Assembly: GCA_963774935.1 (NCBI GenBank)
Contig: CAVZGO010000007.1
Span: 682,001 to 746,000, forward strand
Direction of reading: 5' to 3'
Length of the DNA: 64,000 bases
Source of the DNA: CAVZGO01 sp963774935
Lineage (GTDB): Bacteria > Chloroflexota > Anaerolineae > Anaerolineales > UBA4823
Shown: piece by piece, positions 9,241 to 17,360 of the stretch
How the letters are laid out: each line of letters begins with the position of its first letter
Numbering within the stretch: the stretch's first letter is position 1
The notes under the pieces: generated by a model
What the model was told of the DNA's origin: nothing
The model's input: the letters and a program-made list of their open reading frames with translations, nothing else
Database searches by the model: none
Program-made: the position numbers and the translations under genes

Positions 9241-10506
9241 TCATTCCTGAGCTGTCGGTAATGCTGGCGAAAAGGTTTCTGGTGTCGAAAGGGACATTTG
9301 ACGGCGCAGTCTGGCGTTAAACCAAATCAGCAGAATCAAACCTCCCACGGCCATTACACCAATCATCCAGGGGCCTAATGTTCCAAGCCATGTAGCATTA
9401 TCTAACCAGCTTGATATGCCTTGTTCCTGGAGGACTGCCTGCGAAGCGCTCAATAGAGAAATCGCGTTCCAGGCGCCATGCGCTGCTACGACAGCCAGGA
9501 ATACCCAGGCAAGTTGCAAATATTGCTTTTTACGCCAGGTGGAGGCGAGTGCCCAACCCATTAACGCGCTGTTTGTGATATGAATAACCGATGTTCCCAG
9601 ACGAGCTGAAACTAAATAGGCCCAATCGGTGCCGCCACTGCTTAACCCCAGGCTTTCAAATAGTGCGAACCCAGCGCCGCAAATTGCCCCGATGGCAAAT
9701 CCGGCTGCAGGAGTCAGTTTAGATCCTGCCAGTAACCATACCGCTACAGGCTTAAATGCTTCCTCTACCAGTGGTACAAAGATTGATATAAAGGCAATGC
9801 CACCTAGCAGAATCCCGGGTTGCGTGAGATATGGCAGGAAGGTCTCCATGGTCTGCTCAGGATCTGCTGTGCCAAGAGACAACTCCTGGATTTGAGACCT
9901 TAGCTGGTTGATTAAGTCTGGCTGGTTGAAAATAAAAAGAACTACCAGACCTGCCACGAAAAGCAGACCAATCGTTTCTAATATCAAGACGATTGTAGGA
10001 CCTAGCACGACCCCACTCGCTACAGATCCCCAGGTGCGCTGGTGGGAGCCCAATGGCAGGCCGCGTATGGCCAGGAATAGCACAACGACGATCGGAATTC
10101 CGACTGCCAGTATATGCAACGGCGGTAGCAGCAGCCAGGCCAGCTTAGCCTGACCTGAAACCCAGTCGCCAGCCAGGATCACTATTGGCAGAAGTAGAAT
10201 TCCAAGAAGCGGCCATAGAGATGTGTTGACCCGGATAAATCCTTTGTGTGGCTTTCCCGACATTCTCCGGTAAGCGTAAACAGCACTGGGGATTACCAGG
10301 ACGCCACAAAACACCAGACCGGCGCTGATCAACAAGACAGTAAGAACCTCAATTTCGGGTGCACCTGAGCTTATGCCTGCCAGCACTGCAGTCAAGCCGA
10401 ATAACAGTGCACCCCCCAGGATGCCAATGATAGCTATAGCGGAAAATATGAACTGTAGTAATGTAAATGTCTGGCGGGTCGGTCTGGGTGCTGGATCGTA
10501 GATCAT
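9241..10506 (-). CDS. PrsW-like intramembrane metalloprotease family protein
   Basis: A protein of about 421 residues with 8-10 predicted membrane segments. PrsW/CAAX-protease type motifs are visible: FVPLVEEAFKPVAVW (EExxK), a downstream CGAGFALFESLG (FxxxE) and a conserved His helix VIHITNSALMGWAL. The family includes B. subtilis PrsW, which cleaves an anti-sigma factor, but most members are unstudied. I chose ATG 10506 (MIYDPAPRPTR); an upstream ATG at 10548 would add 14 residues and neither has a clear ribosome-binding site. The gene follows the UGA-containing DsbA-cyclophilin gene by 69 bp and may be co-transcribed with it. Confidence 0.82.
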   Translation of the reverse strand: MIYDPAPRPTRQTFTLLQFIFSAIAIIGILGGALLFGLTAVLAGISSGAPEIEVLTVLLISAGLVFCGVLVIPSAVYAYRRMSGKPHKGFIRVNTSLWPLLGILLLPIVILAGDWVSGQAKLAWLLLPPLHILAVGIPIVVVLFLAIRGLPLGSHQRTWGSVASGVVLGPTIVLILETIGLLFVAGLVVLFIFNQPDLINQLRSQIQELSLGTADPEQTMETFLPYLTQPGILLGGIAFISIFVPLVEEAFKPVAVWLLAGSKLTPAAGFAIGAICGAGFALFESLGLSSGGTDWAYLVSARLGTSVIHITNSALMGWALASTWRKKQYLQLAWVFLAVVAAHGAWNAISLLSASQAVLQEQGISSWLDNATWLGTLGPWMIGVMAVGGLILLIWFNARLRRQMSLSTPETFSPALPTAQE

Positions 10507-10575
10507 GAGTATTCTTGAAGACCTGGCAGCAGGGATCGAAAAAGTCATCGATCTCTGCTGCCAGGATACAGTGGA

Positions 10576-11841
10576 TTATTTTTCTTCTATGACTACCGAT
10601 AAAATTTTATCACCGGGTGGCAGGTCTCCACCAGCGGATGGGTCTCGAGCCGTCAGGCTCTCCGCCACATCCATCCCGGAAATCACCTGACCAAAAACCG
10701 TATAGCCGCCATCTAATTGTGGCAGCGGTACATAGGTAATAAAGAACTGGCTGCCGTTAGTACCTGCACCGGCGTTAGCCATTCCTACACGGCCAGCCTG
10801 ATCAAACTTTAAATCGGCAGATATTTCGTTATCAAAAACGTACCCCGGTCCACCAAATCCCGATCCACTTGGATCACCAGATTGTGCAACGAATTCTGGT
10901 ATCACGCGGTGGAAGGAAATGCCGTCGAACCAGCCCTGCTCGGCAAGAAAGGCAAAGCTGTTGACCGCCAGTGGGGCTTTATCAGCAAAGAGCTCCATGA
11001 CAATGTCGCCCCGCTCCGTTTTTAAGGTAGCGGTGTATTTTTTGTTGGGATCGATGGTCATCGGCGGACATTCTGTGAACTGGCGTTCAGCCAATAAGAG
11101 CGAATCGACAACGCCAGACAGGGATACCAGGTCAGTAGCACCTTGGTAGGGGTGTCCGTTGAAGATCATGAAGGGGGTCCCGGATAGTCCAGCCGCTTGT
11201 CCTTGCTGCCAGGCTTGCTCGGCAATTGCAGCGATGGCGTCACTGGTTAAGTCCTGAGTGAACTGGTCCGTGTCAAGACCAAGCTCGCCCGCTTGCTCGA
11301 TCAGCCATGTCTGGAACTGGTCGACGGTTAATCCTGCCCAATCAGCCTGCCTGGAGAAGAGCAGGTCATGCATCTCCCAAAACTTGTCTTGCAACCCTGC
11401 TGCTTCCGATGCCTGGGCTGCAAGGGCTGCTTTATCGTGGATCGAATTTAGAGGGAAGTGGCGAAATTCAATACGGAGATCGTCGGGATATTGTTCTTTT
11501 AACTGCGCCAACACGGGCGCAAGCAACGCACAGTATGGTCATTGAAAGTCGCTGTATTCGATAATTCTCACCCGTGCGGTCTCTGGGCCCTGTACCCATG
11601 CCTGCTCACCAACCTGAGGAAACAGCGCTTCCTGGGTAGGGTCCGGTTGTGCGCTCGTGTCCACCCGGCACGCCGGGGTGGTGGTGGTGGCTACTGGTTG
11701 GGTGGCTACACTCGCAGATGTCTGTTCCTGTGTGGGAGATTGAGCCTCCTGTGTACTAGCCGGGGGTGGGGTTAATGACCCACAGGCAGACAACAGCAGA
11801 GCCAGTGTTACCAAAACAAATATGGCAGTTTTTCGTATCAA
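10576..11841 (-). CDS. Putative selenoprotein: DsbA-like thioredoxin domain fused to cyclophilin PPIase, lipoprotein (in-frame UGA at codon 101)
   Basis: One frame of 422 codons, interrupted only by TGA at 11539-11541. It starts at TTG 11841 behind GAGGAG. Order: signal with lipobox LSAC (residues 17-20); Thr/Gln/Pro-rich linker to about 75; DsbA-like thioredoxin fold about 85-250 with active site U101-P-Y-C104 after the usual YSDFQ strand, and cis-Pro loop GTPF near 223; cyclophilin domain from about 268 to the end with FHRVIPEF, QSGDP, GSQFFIT and LDGGYTVFG. Homologues carry Cys at position 101, so reading UGA as selenocysteine gives a complete enzyme with the nucleophilic Cys replaced. A SECIS-like hairpin follows the UGA. 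Predicted role: exported disulfide exchange plus proline isomerisation in protein folding. Alternative: a Cys-to-stop mutation or sequencing error. Confidence 0.85.
11504..11521 (-). promoter_or_regulatory. Candidate bacterial SECIS element
   Basis: Reading the minus strand, the hairpin TGCGCC-CGTGTT-GGCGCA starts 18 nt after the UGA codon. It has a perfect 6-bp stem and a 6-nt loop with G as second loop base. Bacterial SECIS elements lie just downstream of the UGA, with the upper stem roughly 16-37 nt away and a G in the first two loop positions, so all three criteria are met. The element sits inside the coding sequence, as expected for bacteria. Short GC hairpins also arise by chance, so this is supporting evidence only. 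Confidence 0.6.
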
Positions 11842-11941
11842 AATATTGGTCTCCTCATTTTCTTAATATCGTTCAATTTTACCAGCCCACCTGATATCTG
11901 ACAGTAGGGAGTTTATTGCTCTAGGAACCGTTCTTGCAGCC

Positions 11942-13231
11942 TCAATTGGATGCCTGGACGACCTTCTGGAGTTGCTCGAATGAAGATATCCAGGATATGC
12001 GGTTAATAAATTCTGCCAGTGAGCCGCTACGCTCGCGCAGCGCCTGGACGGCTTCTCCAACAGGATTACTTCCTGCAGCGCCACCACCGGGGTGATCAGC
12101 GTAGGCACCGTAAAATGCAAAATACGCCTGGTTAAGCTTCCGGATTTGATAACCATGTTCCCAGAATACTACCCGGCGTTGTTCCATATATTGTTCAGCT
12201 TCCTCAATCTTTCCCTCAGCGAGCAGCTGGTCAGCCGTGACGCGCGTCTCCCGCATTTCACGATAGTAGTCAAACTCCGGGGGCTCGGGTGGTGCGGTTG
12301 ACTCACCCTCTGGCTGGGCAGTAATTGGTTCTGGAACCAGTTCAGGATAATACATTTTCAAGACCGCCTCCCCGATTTCCTTACCCGCAATCGAAGCCGT
12401 TGTTTCGTTCATAATGCGCAGCTCAGGCGACGAGAGGTAGTTGATGCCTAAAGGGCGTAACGTCAGGTAATTGTGCACCCATTCGTGAGCCACTACCTCG
12501 CTTAACCAGGTTAAATCGCTGGTTTGAGCTACCATGGTTGGATACAACCCCAAACCGCCGACACCAACGATTAGTGACGAGACATTTTCACTCTGGTCGA
12601 CTTGATCTTCCAACTCCGAGTGCTCTTCAATTGTAATATCAGGGGAAAGCGAGATGCTCGCTTCCTGGCGTATTGTGTCCCGTGGGCTGATGATCATCGC
12701 CCAGGGTAGCGGTGTTACATGGTACATTACTGGAGGAATAGTTTGGCCTCCGAGAGTCAGTCCTAATTGGGAGGCTGTCTCGCTGATTTGGGCTTGTAGG
12801 ATCGCCTCTGCCAGTGGCGCCTGTTGATCTCGCTCAGAGCGCAATTTTTCAAGCTGGGCACGCAGATCGGTGGAGGCGGCTTCGGCATCTGCAATAGTTG
12901 GGTCAGCATATATCTGGCTGAGCTGTGCTTCACCGATCTGGATCTGCCAGACAAGCTTAAGATATTCAATCACGATTTGCTTACGTTGTTCTTCGGAAAG
13001 ATAATTTTCGGTACCAATAGACGCCTGCCGAAGCTTGTTCCCCAGGGCGTTCACAGTCCAGTTGATGAAGTTGAATTCATCATTACGCGTAAAAGCGCGC
13101 ACTCTCTCAACCAGGTTGTTCGTGGGCTGTTTCCCACTTCCCATGATCAATGCTGCCAGAAAAATGACGGTGATGATCTCAAGAATTCTGAAAGATGTAT
13201 TTAACCTTTTCATGCAAGAAAATTTTATCAT
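11942..13231 (-). CDS. Uncharacterised membrane-anchored protein with HEXXH metalloprotease motif
   Basis: A 429-residue protein with an N-terminal hydrophobic segment (about 15-31), a mainly helical region with a possible coiled coil (about 80-155), then a putative zinc site: H249-E-W-V-H253 followed by NETTAS with E276. HEXXH plus a Glu about 23 residues later is the gluzincin pattern, so a zinc peptidase on the outer face of the membrane is plausible. A Pro/Glu-rich spacer (about 300-325) and a helical C-terminus follow. I cannot assign it to a named family. ATG 13213 (MKRLNTSF) is an alternative start. It lies 100 bp upstream of the DsbA-cyclophilin gene on the same strand. Confidence 0.75.
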   Translation of the reverse strand: MIKFSCMKRLNTSFRILEIITVIFLAALIMGSGKQPTNNLVERVRAFTRNDEFNFINWTVNALGNKLRQASIGTENYLSEEQRKQIVIEYLKLVWQIQIGEAQLSQIYADPTIADAEAASTDLRAQLEKLRSERDQQAPLAEAILQAQISETASQLGLTLGGQTIPPVMYHVTPLPWAMIISPRDTIRQEASISLSPDITIEEHSELEDQVDQSENVSSLIVGVGGLGLYPTMVAQTSDLTWLSEVVAHEWVHNYLTLRPLGINYLSSPELRIMNETTASIAGKEIGEAVLKMYYPELVPEPITAQPEGESTAPPEPPEFDYYREMRETRVTADQLLAEGKIEEAEQYMEQRRVVFWEHGYQIRKLNQAYFAFYGAYADHPGGGAAGSNPVGEAVQALRERSGSLAEFINRISWISSFEQLQKVVQASN

Positions 13232-13362
13232 GCACGCTCGTCTCGGTCGGTTAAAGGCTTCTTAGCGAATAGCTCGTCACTCATCTCCGGTCAGAATCGG
13301 ATGTCGTGCTATAATTTTTCTATTCTGCAAAAAAATTACCTCTAAATGGATATCGTTTACTT

Positions 13363-14286
13363 ATGAAATTCTTGATTACTGGCGCAGCTGGTTTCTTGGG
13401 CTCTAGCCTGGCAAATTACCTGGCTCGTGAAGGTCACCAGGTACGCGGCCTGGATGATTTATCAGCGGGTGATCCTCAGGCATTGTCCCCGGATGTTTTA
13501 TTTACCCGCGGAGATGTCAATGATCGTCCTAAGCTGTGGACTTTGCTTCAAGATATTGACTGTGTCTATCACCTGGCAGCCAGAGTATCCGTTCCGGAAT
13601 CAGTCTTATATCCTCGCGAATACAACGCTGTAAATGTTGGCGGTACCGTCAGTTTGATGGAGGCGATGCGCGATGTCGGAGTGAGACGAGTAGTTTTAAT
13701 TTCATCCGGAGCGGTTTATGGCAATCAAGAAACCCAGCCATTACGGGAGACCGCAGAACCACGTCCCCGCTCTCCGTATGCAGTTTCAAAGCTGGCTGCA
13801 GAATATTACGTCCGTACGATTGGTGACCTGTGGAAGATCGAAACGGTCAGCCTGCGGGTCTTTAACGCCTATGGACCTGGCCAAAAATTGCCAGCCTCTC
13901 ACCCACCGGTTATTCCCAATTTCCTTCGTCAGGCAACGCGTGGCGGCAGCCTGGTGGTGCATGGTGATGGTAGCCAGTCCCGTGATTATGTGTACGTTGA
14001 CGATGTCGTCACGGCGATGATTGCTGCTGCCACCGCTCCGAGCATCAACCACCTGGTCATTAATATTGGTAGTGGTACACAAACCAGCCTGCGTGAGCTG
14101 GTGCGCTTGATCATGGAAGTGACCGCCTCCAAAGTCGAGGTCATTCAAAATCCGAAGAACGATCCCGGGGTTTCGCGCATGTGTGCTGATATTAACCTGG
14201 CGCACGAAAAGCTAGGCTACCAGCCTCGTTTCTCACTGGCAGAAGGCCTGCGTCTGACTTTAGAGCGTGATCCACGCCTTCGCTAA
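13363..14286 (+). CDS. NAD-dependent epimerase/dehydratase (UDP-glucose 4-epimerase-like)
   Basis: A 307-residue extended short-chain dehydrogenase. The NAD-binding GAAGFLGS motif is at residues 7-14, the Asp for adenine ribose at GLDDLSAG, and the catalytic Tyr-Lys pair in SPYAVSKLAAE with the upstream Ser in LISSGAVYG. NAYGPGQ and SRDYVYVDDV are typical of nucleotide-sugar 4-epimerases and dehydratases. It probably makes an activated sugar for surface glycans, although it is isolated from the glycan genes near 42-46 kb. A TATAAT box at 13310-13315 lies about 48 nt before the ATG; no clear -35 is visible. The exact substrate cannot be read. Confidence 0.88.
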   Translation: MKFLITGAAGFLGSSLANYLAREGHQVRGLDDLSAGDPQALSPDVLFTRGDVNDRPKLWTLLQDIDCVYHLAARVSVPESVLYPREYNAVNVGGTVSLMEAMRDVGVRRVVLISSGAVYGNQETQPLRETAEPRPRSPYAVSKLAAEYYVRTIGDLWKIETVSLRVFNAYGPGQKLPASHPPVIPNFLRQATRGGSLVVHGDGSQSRDYVYVDDVVTAMIAAATAPSINHLVINIGSGTQTSLRELVRLIMEVTASKVEVIQNPKNDPGVSRMCADINLAHEKLGYQPRFSLAEGLRLTLERDPRLR

Positions 14287-14325
14287 TAAATTCATCTGGC
14301 AGCCAGCTCGCTGAGGAGGTGTTAT

Positions 14326-15609
14326 ATGAGCGCAACCGCAGTAGTGGGTGCCCAATGGGGGGACGAAGCCAAGGGGAAAATTGTCGACCTGCTTTGCCAG
14401 GATGCCGATATTGTCGCCCGCTTCAATGGCGGAGATAATGCGGGTCATACGGTAGTCAATCCGTATGGCACTTTTAAGTTGCGCCTCACCCCGAATGGAT
14501 TTTACAATCCAGAGACTGTCTGTGTGATCGGCCCAGGTGTGGTAGTAAACCTGGATACCCTTTGGTCTGAGATTGAGCGCATTCAGTCCAGTGGGATCGA
14601 CCTGGTGAGCCGTTTATGGGTTTCTCCCCGCTGCAGTTTGGTGATGCCTTACCATCCCATGCTGGAAGCCATTTATGAAGAAGCCAAAGGTGGTGCGCGT
14701 ACGGGTACTACCAGGCGCGGTATCAGCCCCACTTATGCCGACAAAGTGAGCTATAACAGCATTCGCCTGTATGATCTCTTTAGACCTGAGCAGTTTGCTG
14801 AAAAGCTGAGAATCCAGCTATCGATCAAAAACAAAATCCTTCAGGCGTTTGGCAGCCAGCCCTTGAATTTCGACGAGGTTTATACCGAGAAGCTGCACCA
14901 ATTTTCGCTGGTTCATGATGTAGTGCGAGAACCATTCGGTCTGATCCAGGAAGCCATGGCAAGCGGAGAACATATACTATTGGAAGGCGCCCAGGCTGCG
15001 CTTCTAGATAATGACTGGGGCACTTATCCTTACGTTACTGCGTCGAATACGCTGGCAGGTGGGGCTGCTGCAGGTCTTGGTTTGGCGCCGCAGTGGATCA
15101 ACCGTGTGATCGGAGTCACCAAAGCCTATACTACCCGCGTTGGCGCTGGACCAATGCCGACAGAGCTGTTTGACCAGGATGGCCAGGTTCTGTTGAATGA
15201 GGGACAGGAATTTGGCACCGTTACCGGCAGGCCGCGCCGCTGCGGCTGGTTTGATGCTGCCCTGGTGCGCTTTACCGGGCAGCTAAACGGCATCAGTGAG
15301 CTGGCATTAACCAAGCTGGATGTGCTTTCCAGCCTTCCAGTGATCAAACTCTGCGTGGGCTACCGCCACACCGGCAATCCCGAGAAGATATGGGAGTATT
15401 GGGAAGGCGATGCTACCTGGCTAGGAGAAGTTGATCCGGTGATCATCGAGATGGATGGCTGGCAGCAGCCCATCGGAGCTATCCGACAGTATAACCAGCT
15501 GCCATCAGCAGCTCGAGCGTACATAAGCAAAATTGAGGAACTGGTTGGTGTGCCGGTTCGAATTGTATCCGTAGGGGTGGAGCGAGAAGCAATTATCTGG
15601 AAGCCCTGA
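14326..15609 (+). CDS. purA: Adenylosuccinate synthetase
   Basis: A 427-residue GTP-dependent enzyme joining IMP and aspartate, the first step from IMP to AMP. Signatures: VGAQWGDEAKGKIVD at the N-terminus with the catalytic Asp, FNGGDNAGHTV with the catalytic His, and GTTRRGISPTYADK and GRPRRCGWFD for IMP binding. GAGGAG lies 6-8 nt before the ATG. It converges on purB with only 11 bp between stop codons, so both AMP-branch enzymes sit together in opposite orientations. Confidence 0.97.
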   Translation: MSATAVVGAQWGDEAKGKIVDLLCQDADIVARFNGGDNAGHTVVNPYGTFKLRLTPNGFYNPETVCVIGPGVVVNLDTLWSEIERIQSSGIDLVSRLWVSPRCSLVMPYHPMLEAIYEEAKGGARTGTTRRGISPTYADKVSYNSIRLYDLFRPEQFAEKLRIQLSIKNKILQAFGSQPLNFDEVYTEKLHQFSLVHDVVREPFGLIQEAMASGEHILLEGAQAALLDNDWGTYPYVTASNTLAGGAAAGLGLAPQWINRVIGVTKAYTTRVGAGPMPTELFDQDGQVLLNEGQEFGTVTGRPRRCGWFDAALVRFTGQLNGISELALTKLDVLSSLPVIKLCVGYRHTGNPEKIWEYWEGDATWLGEVDPVIIEMDGWQQPIGAIRQYNQLPSAARAYISKIEELVGVPVRIVSVGVEREAIIWKP

Positions 15610-15620
15610 GCGATTTATAC

Positions 15621-17015
15621 TTACTCCAGGGCGCTTCTGACCCGTCTTGCCAGCTCTCGCGCACGATCAGGTGCATCGCCGATATAAGCGCTGGCATCCA
15701 TTAAATTTCGAATCTGTTCCGCCGTGAGGTACTGGCGAACCTCCTCATCCCCGCTAATCAGCAGCGCCAGAGGATTCTCTTCACCTGCCCGGACTGCCTT
15801 CCATGCATCTAGCGCACACCGGCGTAATCGCTCATGCATCACCTGGCGGTCAGCGCCATTCTTAGAAGCAGCCATCAGAACGCGTTCACTGGCTGCAAAA
15901 GGTCCATATCTTTCCAGATTGCGTGCAATCGCATCACGATCTATTACTATATTGCTGACCAGCCGCTGGGCGGTGCTCAATAACTCATCGACGATTAAAA
16001 AGGCTTCCGGCAGCATGCTGCGACGGTTGGCAGAATCATCCAGGGTGCGTTCAAGCAGCGAGTGCGCGGCATTGTCCCATGCCAGGCGAGGCAGACCTGC
16101 AAGTTGGCGCGCCAGTGAATCAATTTTCTCGGCATGAATCGGGTTGCGCTTGAAGGGCATGGCAGATGAGCCGACCTGTTTTGTTCCAAATGGTTCAGCC
16201 ATCTCGCCGACTGATGGTGATTGTAAAATACGCAGGTCGAAAGCGAATTTGTACAGGGATGCGCCCAAACCAGCCAGCGCACTGACTACCTGGTAATCTT
16301 GCTTGCGCGGGTATACCTGGCTGGTGACCGTAAAAAATGGCAAGCTGAGGTGCGTTGAAAGACGTGTATCAAACTCAGCCAGCCGTTCTGTGCTGCCGAA
16401 CAATTCAGCATAGGAAGCGCTGGTGCCAACAGCGCCGCGAAAGCCCTTGCCCTTAAGGTCTCGCCGTACCCGGCTGAGCTGTTCGCGATCTGTAAGCAAA
16501 TCTTGTGCATACATCGCCAATCGATAGCCCAGGGTAGATGGTTCAGCCGGCTGCAGATGGGTAAAGGCTATGATGGGAAAATCAGATGTGGCTTCTATCT
16601 GCTCGGCGAAAGCCATTAGAAGTGTATCCAGTTGACTCATCAATTTGTCTATGGAAAACCGCATGCGCAGCACTTCGGCATTGTCTTCTATATCCATCGA
16701 AGTTGCGCCAAGATGCAGAATTGCTCCCCCTTGCGCAGCCTGCTCGGCAAAGCATTTTAGCTCTGCCATCAAGTCATGGTGGATCTCTGCTTCGATTTCA
16801 AGTGAGCGAGGAATGTCTATCTCCAACATATGTGCTCGTAAATCAGCGGCTTGTTCGCTGCTCACCAATCCAAATTCTGCCTGGACTTCAGCCAGAGCAA
16901 CCCAGCATTTACGCCAGAGCAGCCGTTTGTTTTCCTCAGACCAAATCTGGCGCATCTCCGCGCTGCCATAACGCCAGGAAAAAGGTGAAAGATATGAGCT
17001 GTAATCAAGGTTCAT
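15621..17015 (-). CDS. purB: Adenylosuccinate lyase
   Basis: A 464-residue fumarase/aspartase superfamily enzyme. It splits adenylosuccinate to AMP and fumarate, and SAICAR to AICAR. Signature loop SSAMPFKRNPIHAEKI holds the catalytic Ser; the general acid His is in FTHLQPAEPSTLG and another conserved His in HLGATSMDIEDNAE. The ATG at 17015 (MNLDYSSY) is preferred because GAGGA lies 7 nt upstream; the open frame extends 9 codons further. Confidence 0.96.
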   Translation of the reverse strand: MNLDYSSYLSPFSWRYGSAEMRQIWSEENKRLLWRKCWVALAEVQAEFGLVSSEQAADLRAHMLEIDIPRSLEIEAEIHHDLMAELKCFAEQAAQGGAILHLGATSMDIEDNAEVLRMRFSIDKLMSQLDTLLMAFAEQIEATSDFPIIAFTHLQPAEPSTLGYRLAMYAQDLLTDREQLSRVRRDLKGKGFRGAVGTSASYAELFGSTERLAEFDTRLSTHLSLPFFTVTSQVYPRKQDYQVVSALAGLGASLYKFAFDLRILQSPSVGEMAEPFGTKQVGSSAMPFKRNPIHAEKIDSLARQLAGLPRLAWDNAAHSLLERTLDDSANRRSMLPEAFLIVDELLSTAQRLVSNIVIDRDAIARNLERYGPFAASERVLMAASKNGADRQVMHERLRRCALDAWKAVRAGEENPLALLISGDEEVRQYLTAEQIRNLMDASAYIGDAPDRARELARRVRSALE

Positions 17016-17360
17016 AGCCAGTCCTCGAATAAAGAATATCAATTCATTAAGATTATACGCTACATCTCACACATCCTGGCTGTCCCCTGAAAGCACGAAT
17101 TTAGTAGAACCTGGCTCATCAAATTGCACTTGTCTAGTCCGTGAGTTTGGATGTGTTACAATCGTCAATAATTTGGCAGGCGCCCAACTTACCCTGCATG
17201 ATGATCATCCTTGCCTTTTATTGGTGATCTAAACAATTGACCTCCCGCACCAGATTAGCTTTCGCGGGAGTTTTTCTTAACTTGTCCATCTCAGCAATTG
17301 GCGTTTGTCTCTTTATATCGTCAAGGATTCTGATCAGGAATTGAAAAAGAAGGAAAAAAT
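17016..17360. other. Intergenic region purB-purD with structured leader
   Basis: No gene is visible in these 345 bases. On the plus strand there is a TACAAT box near 17157-17162. It is followed by short inverted repeats (GCAGG/CCTGC near 17178-17199 and an imperfect GATCATCC/GGTGATC pair near 17205-17229) and a perfect terminator hairpin at 17242-17276. This layout would suit an attenuated purD leader or a small RNA. It matches none of the riboswitch consensus sequences I can recall, including the purine and ZTP classes. Confidence 0.5.
17242..17276 (+). terminator. Intrinsic terminator in purD leader
   Basis: A perfect 7-bp stem CTCCCGC / GCGGGAG with a 15-nt loop is followed directly by TTTTTC. 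It stands 85 nt before purD and after no plus-strand gene, so it would terminate a leader transcript or a small RNA. Confidence 0.7.

Noticed and set aside
13786..14205. Minus-strand open frame inside the epimerase gene
   Set aside because: A shadow of the epimerase coding sequence with no recognisable domain; several similar shadows lie within other large genes.
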